This document shows, in pieces, positions 42,771 to 51,350 of a stretch of DNA of 64,000 nucleotides. The position numbers and the translations under genes are program-made. Origin of the DNA: Francisella uliginis (GTDB taxonomy: Bacteria > Pseudomonadota > Gammaproteobacteria > Francisellales > Francisellaceae); contig NZ_CP016796.1 of NCBI RefSeq assembly GCF_001895265.1, positions 372,001-436,000 on the forward strand, written 5' to 3'. Below the pieces are notes generated by a model. That model saw only the letters and a program-made list of their open reading frames with translations. It had not been told where the DNA came from and searched no databases. Within the stretch, counting starts at the first letter, position 1. Each line of letters begins with the position of its first letter.

Positions 42771-43091
42771 TTAGATACTTTGAATATAAGAGTTTATCTT
42801 TACCAATAAATCAAAATCTTTTGACTTTAATTCAAATAAAAAATCCTGCAAAGGTTCACTCTTTGCAAAAAGTAATCGTTGTTCTATTTGCTTGATTTGC
42901 TCTTTTAAAGTTTTCCTTTCTTGATACAGGTCTCTAAGCTCTTTACTTGTATTTTGGAAGAAATTTTGAATGTTATCTTCTTTCTTAGCTTGCAGCTTAG
43001 TTTTAAGGTTAGAGCTAATATTAGATGTTCTAGTTGTAGATAGCTTTTTTCTACCTAATGAAAGTTTCTTACGAGGTTGTTGATCTGACAT
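42771..43091 (-). CDS. basic coiled-coil protein, unknown function
   Basis: A 106-residue protein. The N-terminal third is very basic and Ser/Thr-rich (QQPRKKLSLGRKKLSTTRTS). The rest is a predicted coiled coil (LRDLYQERKTLKEQIKQIEQ). No signal or membrane segment, and no family recognised. A cytoplasmic nucleic-acid- or ribosome-associated role is conceivable from charge alone. It converges on rph with a 10-nt gap. Confidence 0.6.
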   Translation of the reverse strand: MSDQQPRKKLSLGRKKLSTTRTSNISSNLKTKLQAKKEDNIQNFFQNTSKELRDLYQERKTLKEQIKQIEQRLLFAKSEPLQDFLFELKSKDFDLLVKINSYIQSI

Positions 43092-43234
43092 TTATTTCAC
43101 TTATTTTGTGTTAATTTTGTTTTAGAATCATAGTTGTGAATGAAATTTCCCAGTCATTATAATATATTTCTCAAAAAAAATGTAGATTTAACGAGTTGTA
43201 ATGTTAAAAGATGTGATTTTTTTAATGTTTATAT

Positions 43235-44299
43235 TTACTGTGACTTAACTCCAATCGATGCTAGTCTTTTTTCTATAGAAGGGTGAGTAGAGAAAAGATC
43301 TGACATATCACCACCACTAAAACCAGCACTTAATGGATCAAATATATATGATGCACGACGAAGGTTTTCATTTTTGTTATGTTTGTAGCTATATTGTGCC
43401 TCTTGAGTATGACTATCATTTGCGATTTTGATTAAAGCATTTGCCATCGGCATATTTGTACGCATTAATTCAACGGCTCCAGCATCAGCCATATATTCTC
43501 GAGTTCGACTCAAGAACAGCATCATAAATATAGTAAATATCTGTAAGACATATCTTAAGACTATAATTATGATGAAAAAAACTGCAGCATTGTTGTTGCG
43601 ATTATTACTATTACGATTATTGCCTGAAAACAAAGCTGAATAGAACAAGAAATCCATAATAATTAGCATCATATTAGATAAGACCATTGTAAATAGGTTT
43701 AATTTAATATCTTGATTACGGATATGTGTTAGTTCATGTGCCATTACAGCTTGGAGCTCATCACGATTTAGAGCATTTGCAAGTTTTGTTGTGATAGCAA
43801 CCATTGCGGATTTTTCAGAATACCCTGATGCAAAAGCATTCATATAGTTCGCGTCAATTAAAAATACCTTAGGCATGTAACGCATTCCGGCAGCAACTTT
43901 CATTTCTTCAACAACATTGTAGACTCTTTTTGCTAGTGGGTCTTGGCTGTCAGCGGCGACTTCACGATATTGTGTGCCTGTGAGCATGATTTTGTCATAC
44001 ATGTTAAAAGTTATGAAAACCCATATTATAGCAACTACTGATATTATCATAGTAGCATATGGAGGTATCTGGAAAGTTGCTAACCACATAAACACTTGAC
44101 TAATTGGTAACTGCTTACCTGTATGTGAATAGTAATAATTTGCCAGTTCACTATAGCGCCAAAAAGTATCTACAAAGATTCCTAGTAAAAAAAACACAAT
44201 CAAGAATGTTGCTATTACAAAATATGTGCGACGAGTATTCTTGCGAACAACATCACGCCAATTTACGGAGCCATATTGAAGATTATCAGTATTTGACAT
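43235..44299 (-). CDS. htpX: M48 family membrane metalloprotease HtpX
   Basis: A zinc protease for quality control of inner-membrane proteins. The 354-residue protein has the HELTH motif at residues 188-192 in AVMAHELTHIRNQD, a downstream glutamate in SRTREYMADAGAVEL, and STHPSIEKRLASIG at the C-terminus. It is about 60 residues longer than E. coli HtpX because of N-terminal additions and an Asn-rich insert (NNRNSNNRNNN) between helices. lemA ends 1 nt upstream, a pairing common in other bacteria. A sigma-32-like promoter precedes lemA. Confidence 0.9.
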   Translation of the reverse strand: MSNTDNLQYGSVNWRDVVRKNTRRTYFVIATFLIVFFLLGIFVDTFWRYSELANYYYSHTGKQLPISQVFMWLATFQIPPYATMIISVVAIIWVFITFNMYDKIMLTGTQYREVAADSQDPLAKRVYNVVEEMKVAAGMRYMPKVFLIDANYMNAFASGYSEKSAMVAITTKLANALNRDELQAVMAHELTHIRNQDIKLNLFTMVLSNMMLIIMDFLFYSALFSGNNRNSNNRNNNAAVFFIIIIVLRYVLQIFTIFMMLFLSRTREYMADAGAVELMRTNMPMANALIKIANDSHTQEAQYSYKHNKNENLRRASYIFDPLSAGFSGGDMSDLFSTHPSIEKRLASIGVKSQ

Positions 44300-44300
44300 T

Positions 44301-44876
44301 TTATAGTTCCACTCTAGAGTCTTCTAATTGTTGTTTTTTCTCTTCTGAAATATTCCAATAAATAAACTCTTCATTTAATTTTTTGAAGAAATTAACCACA
44401 ATACCAGCAAAGAAAGATTTTTTATGGGCATTATATCTTTCTATTGAATCATTAAAAGCTTGTTTGGCAAAAGCAAGCTTGTTTTCAGTAGATGTGATTT
44501 CTTCTTGTAGTTGGATTACATTTTGATTTGCTTTTAGTTCTGGGTAGTTTTCAAATTGAACATTTATACCTCTTGCTAAATCAGATATTTTATTTTCAGC
44601 AGCAATTCTTGTTTTAGTGTCTCCTTGCTCTTTTGCAATATTTGCCTTACTTCTTAGAGCTACCACTTGTTTTAAAGTTGTTTGTTCGTAGTCCATATAT
44701 TTTTTTACAACATTAACTAAAGAATCAAAAACTTTAGCTCTACGATCTAGTTGCACGTCTATTTGCTTTTCTGAGTTTTTGACAGTTTCTATTTCAGCTA
44801 TTAGTTTGTTATATGTCATTACTATATATACTGCAAGTATTGCAATAATAATTAGTAGAATTATTCCAAATGTCAT
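44301..44876 (-). CDS. lemA: LemA family protein
   Basis: A 191-residue protein with an N-terminal membrane helix (IILLIIIAILAVYIVMTYN). A helical-bundle domain follows with KNSEKQIDVQLDRRAKVFDSLVNVVKKYM, FENYPELKANQNV and FNDSIERYNAH, all conserved in LemA. The biochemical role is unknown, but lemA and htpX commonly form one operon. AGGAGAG lies 5 nt before the ATG. Confidence 0.93.
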   Translation of the reverse strand: MTFGIILLIIIAILAVYIVMTYNKLIAEIETVKNSEKQIDVQLDRRAKVFDSLVNVVKKYMDYEQTTLKQVVALRSKANIAKEQGDTKTRIAAENKISDLARGINVQFENYPELKANQNVIQLQEEITSTENKLAFAKQAFNDSIERYNAHKKSFFAGIVVNFFKKLNEEFIYWNISEEKKQQLEDSRVEL

Positions 44877-44911
44877 TTTTTCTCTCCTTCTAATGAGTTA
44901 TCTAAGTATAA

Positions 44912-44940
44912 AGATGGTATGAAATGATTATTTTTTCAAG
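44912..44940 (-). promoter_or_regulatory. sigma-32-like heat-shock promoter for lemA-htpX
   Basis: On the minus strand a perfect CTTGAAA (44940-44934) is followed after 15 nt by ACCATCT (44918-44912), one mismatch from the sigma-32 -10 consensus CCCATnT. It begins 1 nt past the stop of the upstream LysR gene and ends 35 nt before lemA. htpX is a heat-shock gene in E. coli, which fits. Confidence 0.6.
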
Positions 44941-44941
44941 T

Positions 44942-45829
44942 CTATTTTATGTTTTCTTCTATGAAGTCGCAGAAACCTTTTGTTAGAGCTGTATGATATT
45001 TTTTATTATGTAGTAATTTATATAAGTTACGTCTAAGGTCGAGATCTTGTACTTCAAGTACTTTATATATATTAGCATCTTCTGAGTTATTTGTTATTAT
45101 TTCAGATAAGCATGCTAAGCAGTCACTATGAGCGACATATTGTTTTATTGCCTCTGAGCTACTTAGGGTAATCGCCTTTTTAATGTTTGACATATTATCT
45201 TCAAGAGCATTAAAAAAAATATCAAAAGTTCCAGATCCTTGTTCTCTAGTAACCCATTCATATTTTAGTAGATCTTTTATTTTTATATTTTCCTTATTAC
45301 ATAATGGATGTTCTGGACGGCAAATAATTTTTAAATCGTCTTTTTTCCATAATTTAGTCTCTATAGTTTGATTATTACATTCACCTTCTATAAAAGCGAC
45401 ATCACAGTTTAAAGATTCAACGCTATTGATAATTTTTTTAGTATTGCCAGATATTATTTCAAAATCTGTGTCTGGATGAATTTTTCTAAATGTGGCAATG
45501 TATTTAGGAAGTATATAGTTTGCTATTGTTGTACTAGCACCAATAGTTATTTTTCCTGATAAGCTAGAATCACTGTCATTGAAAGTTTCAAATTCTTGTA
45601 CTTCATCTAGTATCTTTATAGCTCTTGTTAAGAGATTTTTACCGTTGGCATTTAATTTCATACGTTTACCAACACGATCAAACAAAGTTGTATTAAGCAT
45701 ACTTTCAAGTTGAGATAGTGACATACTTGCAGCAGCTTGGGAAATAAAACATTTTTCTGCTCCGGCACTAATTGACTCTGATCTGGCGGTATTAACAAAA
45801 ACCTGAAGTTGTTTTAATGTAATTCGCAT
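44942..45829 (-). CDS. LysR family transcriptional regulator
   Basis: A 295-residue regulator with the N-terminal LysR helix-turn-helix (LKQLQVFVNTARSESISAGAEKCFISQAAASMSLSQLE, quoted in part as ISQAAASMSLSQLE) and a periplasmic-binding-protein-like effector domain (GKITIGASTTIANYILPKYI, WVTREQGSGTFDIFF). It is transcribed divergently from an FAD-dependent oxidoreductase gene, the usual LysR target arrangement. The shared 152-nt gap contains the palindrome CAATATTG at 45885-45892 and two TAATTGC-like half-sites. Effector unknown. Confidence 0.9.
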   Translation of the reverse strand: MRITLKQLQVFVNTARSESISAGAEKCFISQAAASMSLSQLESMLNTTLFDRVGKRMKLNANGKNLLTRAIKILDEVQEFETFNDSDSSLSGKITIGASTTIANYILPKYIATFRKIHPDTDFEIISGNTKKIINSVESLNCDVAFIEGECNNQTIETKLWKKDDLKIICRPEHPLCNKENIKIKDLLKYEWVTREQGSGTFDIFFNALEDNMSNIKKAITLSSSEAIKQYVAHSDCLACLSEIITNNSEDANIYKVLEVQDLDLRRNLYKLLHNKKYHTALTKGFCDFIEENIK

Positions 45830-45981
45830 ATAAACTTTAGTTAAACTTATATGCTTGAATTGTATTATAAGATTTTCTGATATGCAATATTGTAATTAGT
45901 AATTAATTGCCCAGTAATTGCTTCGATATAATATAAAATTAATATAAAATAAAATAAGTAATAGATGGAAGAGAGAAGCAA

Positions 45982-47037
45982 ATGAGTAAAGCTAAAAAAT
46001 ATGAGTGGGCCATAATTGGAGCTGGTCCAGCAGGTATGGCAACACTTGGAATCTTATTGGATAACAATGTTAAAGCTAGTGATATATTATGGATCGATCC
46101 TTTTTTTAAGGTTGGAGACTTTGGCGAGAAATGGGGCGAAGTAAGTAGTAATACTACTGTAGAACTTTTTCTTAGATTCCTAAGTGATATAAAATCATTT
46201 AACTATGTTAAAAGGGATCAAGAATTTGCTTTAGATAGTTTTGATAGACAGGGTTTTACTAGATTAAATGAGGTGACTAAATCACTACAGTGGGTTACAA
46301 ATGATCTTTTAGGTAGAGTAGATCATAATCAAGATATGATTAGCGATTTAAAAGTATTTAATGGAGTTTGGAATATTGGTGGTGAAAGTGATGATTATAT
46401 CGCAAAAAAAGTTATTTTAGCTACGGGAGCTTTGCCTAAATCATTAAATATTCATAACTTTGAAGTGACAAAAGAAATTGACTTATCGATAGCACTTACA
46501 CCTAGTAAACTAAAACAAGAGCTTGAATCTGATGATAAGGTAGCAGTTTTTGGATCTTCTCATTCTGCTATGATAATTATTAGAAATCTGTTAGAGGCAG
46601 GGGTTAATGATGTTGCTAACTTTTATTTAGAGCCATTAAAGTATGCTGTTAATATGGGGGATTATACTCTTTATGATAACTCTGGTTTAAAGGGAGAGAC
46701 TGCCAAGTGGGTTAGAAAAAATGTTTCTCAAAATTTAGATAATAGAATTAAAAGGTACTCATCTACACAAGAGCATATTAACAATCATCTACATAAATAT
46801 AATAAAGTTATTTATGCTACAGGATTTCAACAAAGAGTCCCAAGTGCAGAAGGTGTTGATGTAAGACAATATGATCCGACAACTGGGATTATAGCGCCAG
46901 GGCTCTTTGGTGTTGGTATTGGCTTCCCTCAAAAAGTTACAGATCCTAATGGTAATGTTGAGTTAAATGTTGGACTATTTAAGTTTATGAAAGACATCAA
47001 TAGAATGTTACCTTTATGGATGAGATATGATATCTAA
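45982..47037 (+). CDS. FAD/NAD(P)-dependent oxidoreductase
   Basis: A 351-residue flavoprotein-like enzyme. The N-terminal dinucleotide-binding motif is WAIIGAGPAGMATLG. A second nucleotide-binding region appears as DDKVAVFGSSHSAMIIIRNLL, and VIYATGFQQRVPS is the ATG motif of FAD-dependent monooxygenase/thioredoxin-reductase-like proteins. The catalytic C-x2-C pair of thioredoxin reductase is absent. The reaction is unknown. It is likely controlled by the divergent LysR regulator. GAAGAGAGAAG lies upstream of the start. Confidence 0.8.
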   Translation: MSKAKKYEWAIIGAGPAGMATLGILLDNNVKASDILWIDPFFKVGDFGEKWGEVSSNTTVELFLRFLSDIKSFNYVKRDQEFALDSFDRQGFTRLNEVTKSLQWVTNDLLGRVDHNQDMISDLKVFNGVWNIGGESDDYIAKKVILATGALPKSLNIHNFEVTKEIDLSIALTPSKLKQELESDDKVAVFGSSHSAMIIIRNLLEAGVNDVANFYLEPLKYAVNMGDYTLYDNSGLKGETAKWVRKNVSQNLDNRIKRYSSTQEHINNHLHKYNKVIYATGFQQRVPSAEGVDVRQYDPTTGIIAPGLFGVGIGFPQKVTDPNGNVELNVGLFKFMKDINRMLPLWMRYDI

Positions 47038-47038
47038 A

Positions 47039-49207
47039 TTATTTTAATAATCTTAGTGCATTTATTATGACAATAAATGTCGTTCCTATATCTGCGGCAA
47101 TTGCCATCCATAAAGTTGCTAAGTCTGCCATAGCTAGTGATATAAATATAGCTTTGATTGCTATAGCAAAAGTTACATTCTGTTTTATTATATTCAGTGT
47201 TCTTTTAGAATGCCTAATCAGCCATGGTAACTTACCAATATCATCAGACATTAGAGCAATATCAGCAGTTTCTATAGCGATATCATTGCCAATAGCTCCC
47301 ATAGCAATGCCTAGATTTGATCTAGCAAGAGCAGGGGCATCATTAATACCATCACCAACCATAGCAACATTTTTATATTTTTTAACAAGCTCTTCAACTT
47401 TAGTAACTTTATCTTCTGGTAGAAGCTCGGCATAGAACTCATCAATACCAGCTTGTTTAGCAATAGCTTTTGCAGTACCAATATTATCACCTGTAAGCAT
47501 TACATTTTGGCTAATTCCAGATTCTTTTAGCTGTTTTAAAGCCTCGCTAATACTATCTTTTATACTATCTTGTATTCCAATAGCTCCGATTATCTGCTTA
47601 TTGTTGCCAACAAATATTAATGTAAAACCATTATCTCCAAGTTTTGTTGTTTGCTCATGTAATGATGTATTATTACAAAGTTGTTTTTCATGGGCAAAAG
47701 CATGGCTTCCTAACCAATAAGGCGAGTCTTTTATTTGTCCCGTTATACCTTTACCACCAATAACCTTAGTATTTATAGTTTCTTCAATTTGTATATTATT
47801 TTGATTAGCATAATCAATAATCGCTTTAGAAATAGGGTGATCAACAGCTTTTTCTAAGCTAGCAGCTATAGTTATTAATTGTTCTTCAGAAAAGTTATCA
47901 CTGGTGATAATTTGTTTTACTATAGGTTGGCCTTTGGTTAAGGTTCCTGTTTTATCAAATGCAATAGCTTTAAGCTTTGTAGGAATCTCAATAAAATTAC
48001 CACCTTTTATTAAAATACCATTTCGTGCAGCTCTTGCTAGGCTAGAAACTATTGATATTGGAGTTGATATAACTAGCGCACAAGGACAAGCTATTACAAG
48101 GATAACTAAAGCTTGGTATATCCATTTAACCCATGATTGAGCTAAAAGTAGTGGAGGGACTATAGCAATAAATATAGCTAGCACTATCATGCAAGGAGTA
48201 TAAATTCTAGCAAACTTATCAACCCATTTTTCCGATGATGAACGCTTTGATTGAGCATGTTCTACAGCTTGAATAATTTTTGCTATAGATGAGTTGCTTG
48301 CTGTTTTAGTAGTTTTAATTTCAATAGCTGAATTGCCATTTATACTACCAGCAAAGACTTCATCACCAACTTGTTTTTCTACAGGGATTGACTCTCCAGT
48401 AATAGGAGCTTGGTTTATGAAACTATCACCTTTTATAATAACTCCATCAAGGGCAATTTTTTGCCCAGGTTTAATAAGTAGTCTTTTACCTACATTAATT
48501 TCTGCTAAAGGTTTTTCTTCAAATTCTTTATCGTGACAGCAGTAGACTAAAGCCGTATCTGGAGTAAGATCCATAAGTTTAGCTATTGCTGAACGAGCAT
48601 TACCAACACTCCATGATTCTAATACCAGAGAAAGTGAAAATAAGAAACTCACAACAGCCGCTTCAAAAAGTTGTCCAATAGCCGCAGCACAAACTATAGC
48701 AATTACCATAAGTAAGTTCATGTCAGCATCGAGGCGTTTTAAAGAAGATAGGGCTTTGGGAAAAACAAACCAACTTCCAAATAATATAGCTAATATATAA
48801 CCAAGCTGTGATATTAAAATTAATGTTGTATTCGAACCATTATCATTATCTATAAATGCATTTATAAAGCCATGATCAAAAGCATGAAGTAGATATGCAA
48901 TAATAATCAAAGCTCCACTAAATAATGTTGTAATTAAGCGAAGATGTTTGTTTATAAAGCTAGGATTTTGGCTATTTGAAATATAATCTTCCCATATTAC
49001 AGCATTTAATCCAGACTTTTTAATTGCAGAAATAATTTCTTTTGCAGAAATATTTTGTTGATTTATTAGAAGTTTTCCATTGAGTAAATCAAACTGCATA
49101 TTATCTTCTGAGACTTTTCTACCTAGAGCTTTTTTTATGATATTTACTTCTTCGACACAATCTAAACCGTATACCTTAAATTCTAAGTTTTGATTACTTT
49201 TATTCAT
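47039..49207 (-). CDS. heavy-metal-exporting P1B-type ATPase (Zn/Cd type)
   Basis: Pumps divalent metal out of the cytoplasm. The 722-residue protein has the CPC membrane motif (about 374-376) in VIACPCALVIS, the phosphorylated Asp418 in DKTGTLTKG, GDGINDAPALARSNLGIAMG, and TGES. The C-terminal ADIGTTFIVIINALRLLK resembles ZntA/CadA, where this Asp helps select Zn/Cd/Pb. The N-terminal metal-binding domain has GLDCVEEV in place of the usual GMxCxxC, so it keeps one cysteine. It overlaps the ArsR-type repressor gene by 4 nt (ATGA). Confidence 0.92.
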   Translation of the reverse strand: MNKSNQNLEFKVYGLDCVEEVNIIKKALGRKVSEDNMQFDLLNGKLLINQQNISAKEIISAIKKSGLNAVIWEDYISNSQNPSFINKHLRLITTLFSGALIIIAYLLHAFDHGFINAFIDNDNGSNTTLILISQLGYILAILFGSWFVFPKALSSLKRLDADMNLLMVIAIVCAAAIGQLFEAAVVSFLFSLSLVLESWSVGNARSAIAKLMDLTPDTALVYCCHDKEFEEKPLAEINVGKRLLIKPGQKIALDGVIIKGDSFINQAPITGESIPVEKQVGDEVFAGSINGNSAIEIKTTKTASNSSIAKIIQAVEHAQSKRSSSEKWVDKFARIYTPCMIVLAIFIAIVPPLLLAQSWVKWIYQALVILVIACPCALVISTPISIVSSLARAARNGILIKGGNFIEIPTKLKAIAFDKTGTLTKGQPIVKQIITSDNFSEEQLITIAASLEKAVDHPISKAIIDYANQNNIQIEETINTKVIGGKGITGQIKDSPYWLGSHAFAHEKQLCNNTSLHEQTTKLGDNGFTLIFVGNNKQIIGAIGIQDSIKDSISEALKQLKESGISQNVMLTGDNIGTAKAIAKQAGIDEFYAELLPEDKVTKVEELVKKYKNVAMVGDGINDAPALARSNLGIAMGAIGNDIAIETADIALMSDDIGKLPWLIRHSKRTLNIIKQNVTFAIAIKAIFISLAMADLATLWMAIAADIGTTFIVIINALRLLK

Positions 49208-49569
49208 TTTAAGTTCTCCTTTGCATGTATCTCAGGAAGATGTTCGAGTTTCTCTTTAATCATCTGTTTAATTAATTTCTGATCACTTTGGATGGTACTA
49301 TCATCACCAAGCATTTGAAAAAGCCAGGTTAATTGTTCTTTATAGATAGAGTTAAAATAGAAATAATGAAATCGGCCTTGTTTACGTTTATGGATAAAGC
49401 CATTACGTCTGAGAATATCTAGATGCTTTGATATAGTAGAGTTAGCGAGCTTGAATATATGTGCTAAATGACAAAGGCACAACTCATGTTGGTATATTAC
49501 CATTAAAATTCGTATTCTTGTTTCATCACTTAAAGCTTTTTGAAAGTCAACAATGTCTGGAAGTTTCAT
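49204..49569 (-). CDS. ArsR/SmtB-family metal-sensing repressor
   Basis: A 121-residue winged-helix repressor. ALSDETRIRILMVIYQHELCLCHLA carries the ELC-x-C metal-binding motif (Cys residues about 31 and 33) on the alpha-3 helix, followed by the recognition helix in LANSTISKHLDILRRNGFI. It is coupled to the P-type ATPase gene by a 4-nt overlap and would repress the pair until metal is bound. A candidate operator overlaps the promoter just upstream. Confidence 0.92.
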   Translation of the reverse strand: MKLPDIVDFQKALSDETRIRILMVIYQHELCLCHLAHIFKLANSTISKHLDILRRNGFIHKRKQGRFHYFYFNSIYKEQLTWLFQMLGDDSTIQSDQKLIKQMIKEKLEHLPEIHAKENLK

Positions 49570-49580
49570 TCTTACAACTA

Positions 49581-49602
49581 TATTTCGCTAAATAACGAAA
49601 TA
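49581..49602. promoter_or_regulatory. palindromic operator for the ArsR-type repressor
   Basis: A perfect 7-bp inverted repeat, TATTTCG and CGAAATA, separated by 8 nt, ends 12 nt upstream of the repressor's start codon. It overlaps the end of the predicted -10 and the expected transcription start, a position where binding would block polymerase. It is the only such palindrome in this gap. Confidence 0.65.
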
Positions 49603-49629
49603 ATATATTTAAAAATATTGATTTTCAAC
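49600..49629 (-). promoter_or_regulatory. promoter of the arsR-type / metal ATPase operon
   Basis: On the minus strand TTGAAA (49629-49624) and TATTAT (49605-49600) are 18 nt apart, 31 nt upstream of the start codon. The palindromic operator overlaps the -10. Confidence 0.55.
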
Positions 49630-49794
49630 TGTTATAGCAATTTTTTTAATAAACTTCTTTTAATATTGCTTAAATTCTAAGCCTATCCTGAGATAAGTTA
49701 AATGACTGGTTAGAAGAATTATTACTATAGATTAAAACATAACAAGTGTTTACACTTCAATAACTATAGAATATAGTAGAAATAAAGTAGTCAT

Positions 49795-50805
49795 ATGGTT
49801 TTAGTTATGCAAAAAAATATACTTGTTTTAGGAGCAGGGGCATGGGGTACAGCACTAGCTTTACAGCTGGCTTACAAAGGACATAATGTCAAAATTAGTT
49901 CTTGGAGAAAAGAGCATAATCAACAAATGTTAGAAGATAATAATAATTTAGCTTACCTTCCAAGTATAGAAAAGTTTCCAGATACATTAAAAGCTATTCA
50001 AGATTGGAAAACTCATATTAGAGGCTTCGATGATATCTTGGTAGCAACTCCAAGCTCAGGATTTAAAAATATTATTTTAGAAATTAAAGAGGTTATAAAA
50101 CCTCATCAGAATATCATTAGCGCAACGAAAGGATTTTGTCATGATACTTATGCATTATTAAGTGAAATTGTCGAGAGTATCTTGCCAGATGTAAGTTTTG
50201 CATTATTAACAGGTCCTAGCTTTGCTAAAGAAGTCGCAAATAAATTACCAACTGCGGTAGTAATCGCATCTAAAGATATTGATTATGCTAAATATGCACA
50301 GCAATTATTTAGCAATGAAAATTTTAGATGTTATACAACTACAGATATTATAGGTGCTCAAGTCGGTGGCGCTGTTAAGAATGTTCTTGCAATAGTAGCT
50401 GGTGCAGCTGATGGTATGAAGTTTGGTGTAAATGCACATGCAGCTTTAATTACCCGTGGTCTTGCAGAGATTAAAAAATTAGGGCTTAAACTAGGAGCAA
50501 GCTCAGAAACATTTATGGGGCTTAGTTGTCTAGGTGATTTACTTTTGACTTGTTCTGATAACCAATCACGCAATCGTAGGTTTGGGCTTTATCTTGGCCA
50601 AGGTATGAGTATTGAAGAATCATTGAAAAAGGTTAATAATGTTGTCGAGGGTTACTCAACAGCAAAAGCGGTTTATAAGCTTGCTAAAAAGTACGATGTA
50701 GATATGCCTTTAGTCTTCGCAGCTTATAAGGTTTTATATGAGTCTGTTGAACCCAAGAATATAGTTAAAGAGTTAATGACTCGTCAACTAAAAAATGAAA
50801 ACTAA
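49795..50805 (+). CDS. gpsA: glycerol-3-phosphate dehydrogenase [NAD(P)+]
   Basis: Makes sn-glycerol 3-phosphate for phospholipids. The 336-residue protein has the nucleotide-binding LVLGAGAWGTALALQLA at the N-terminus, SATKGF, LTGPSFAKEVANKLPTAVVIAS, the catalytic lysine in GGAVKNVLAIVAGAADG, and a C-terminal substrate region with SRNRRFGLYLGQG and VVEGYSTAKAVY. The start could also be the ATG at 49807 (MQKNILVLG), since neither has a strong ribosome site. It converges on cvpA. Confidence 0.95.
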   Translation: MVLVMQKNILVLGAGAWGTALALQLAYKGHNVKISSWRKEHNQQMLEDNNNLAYLPSIEKFPDTLKAIQDWKTHIRGFDDILVATPSSGFKNIILEIKEVIKPHQNIISATKGFCHDTYALLSEIVESILPDVSFALLTGPSFAKEVANKLPTAVVIASKDIDYAKYAQQLFSNENFRCYTTTDIIGAQVGGAVKNVLAIVAGAADGMKFGVNAHAALITRGLAEIKKLGLKLGASSETFMGLSCLGDLLLTCSDNQSRNRRFGLYLGQGMSIEESLKKVNNVVEGYSTAKAVYKLAKKYDVDMPLVFAAYKVLYESVEPKNIVKELMTRQLKNEN

Positions 50806-50807
50806 GT

Positions 50808-51344
50808 TTAGCCTCCAGCAACTTCTTTAGGAACATAATCTTTAAGATTTGTTTCTTGCATTCTAACTCTTGTATTAAACGCATAATCACCAACTTTAAC
50901 AAGAGGCTTAACAAGAGCTGAATTTTCCCAAAGACTATTTTCTTTTACTGAATCAAAAGAGTTTAATGTCGAACAAACTATTGCAAAGACAAAGCCAAAA
51001 CGCACTAAAGCAATAAAAAAAGCAAATATTGTATTTGTGAGACTTTCTTTTTCTTTATTGTTGCGTAAAAAAACTTTCATAATACCGAAAATTATCAAAT
51101 ATGCGCCAAGAAGAACTAATATAAACGATACGATATACGCAATATTGAGATCTTCTATTAAAGAGTTTATATATGCTTGTTGTATTTTTTGGGCTAAAAT
51201 TCCAGCTAGAACAACTGAGAAAATCATAAGAACCAGTAATACTATATTTTTAAATAATCCCTTTACTGAAGCAAAAAGACTTAATATTAAAATCACTATT
51301 ATTATTAAAATATCTAAAAAGTTAATGCTCTCTAAAAAATCCAT
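50808..51344 (-). CDS. cvpA: CvpA family membrane protein
   Basis: A 178-residue inner-membrane protein with four helices and the CvpA landmarks NFLDILIIIVILILSLFASVKGLFKN (quoted as start of helix 1) and a C-terminal amphipathic tail. In E. coli CvpA is needed for colicin V export and affects envelope integrity; its mechanism is unresolved. It ends the minus-strand run aroC-dedA-pilZ-radA-cvpA, starting 6 nt after radA. Confidence 0.85.
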   Translation of the reverse strand: MDFLESINFLDILIIIVILILSLFASVKGLFKNIVLLVLMIFSVVLAGILAQKIQQAYINSLIEDLNIAYIVSFILVLLGAYLIIFGIMKVFLRNNKEKESLTNTIFAFFIALVRFGFVFAIVCSTLNSFDSVKENSLWENSALVKPLVKVGDYAFNTRVRMQETNLKDYVPKEVAGG

Positions 51345-51350
51345 ATTCTA

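Noticed and set aside
43137-43290. Plus-strand frame starting MKFPSHYNIF in the gap before htpX
   Set aside because: Random-looking composition, runs into the opposite strand of htpX, and no ribosome site.
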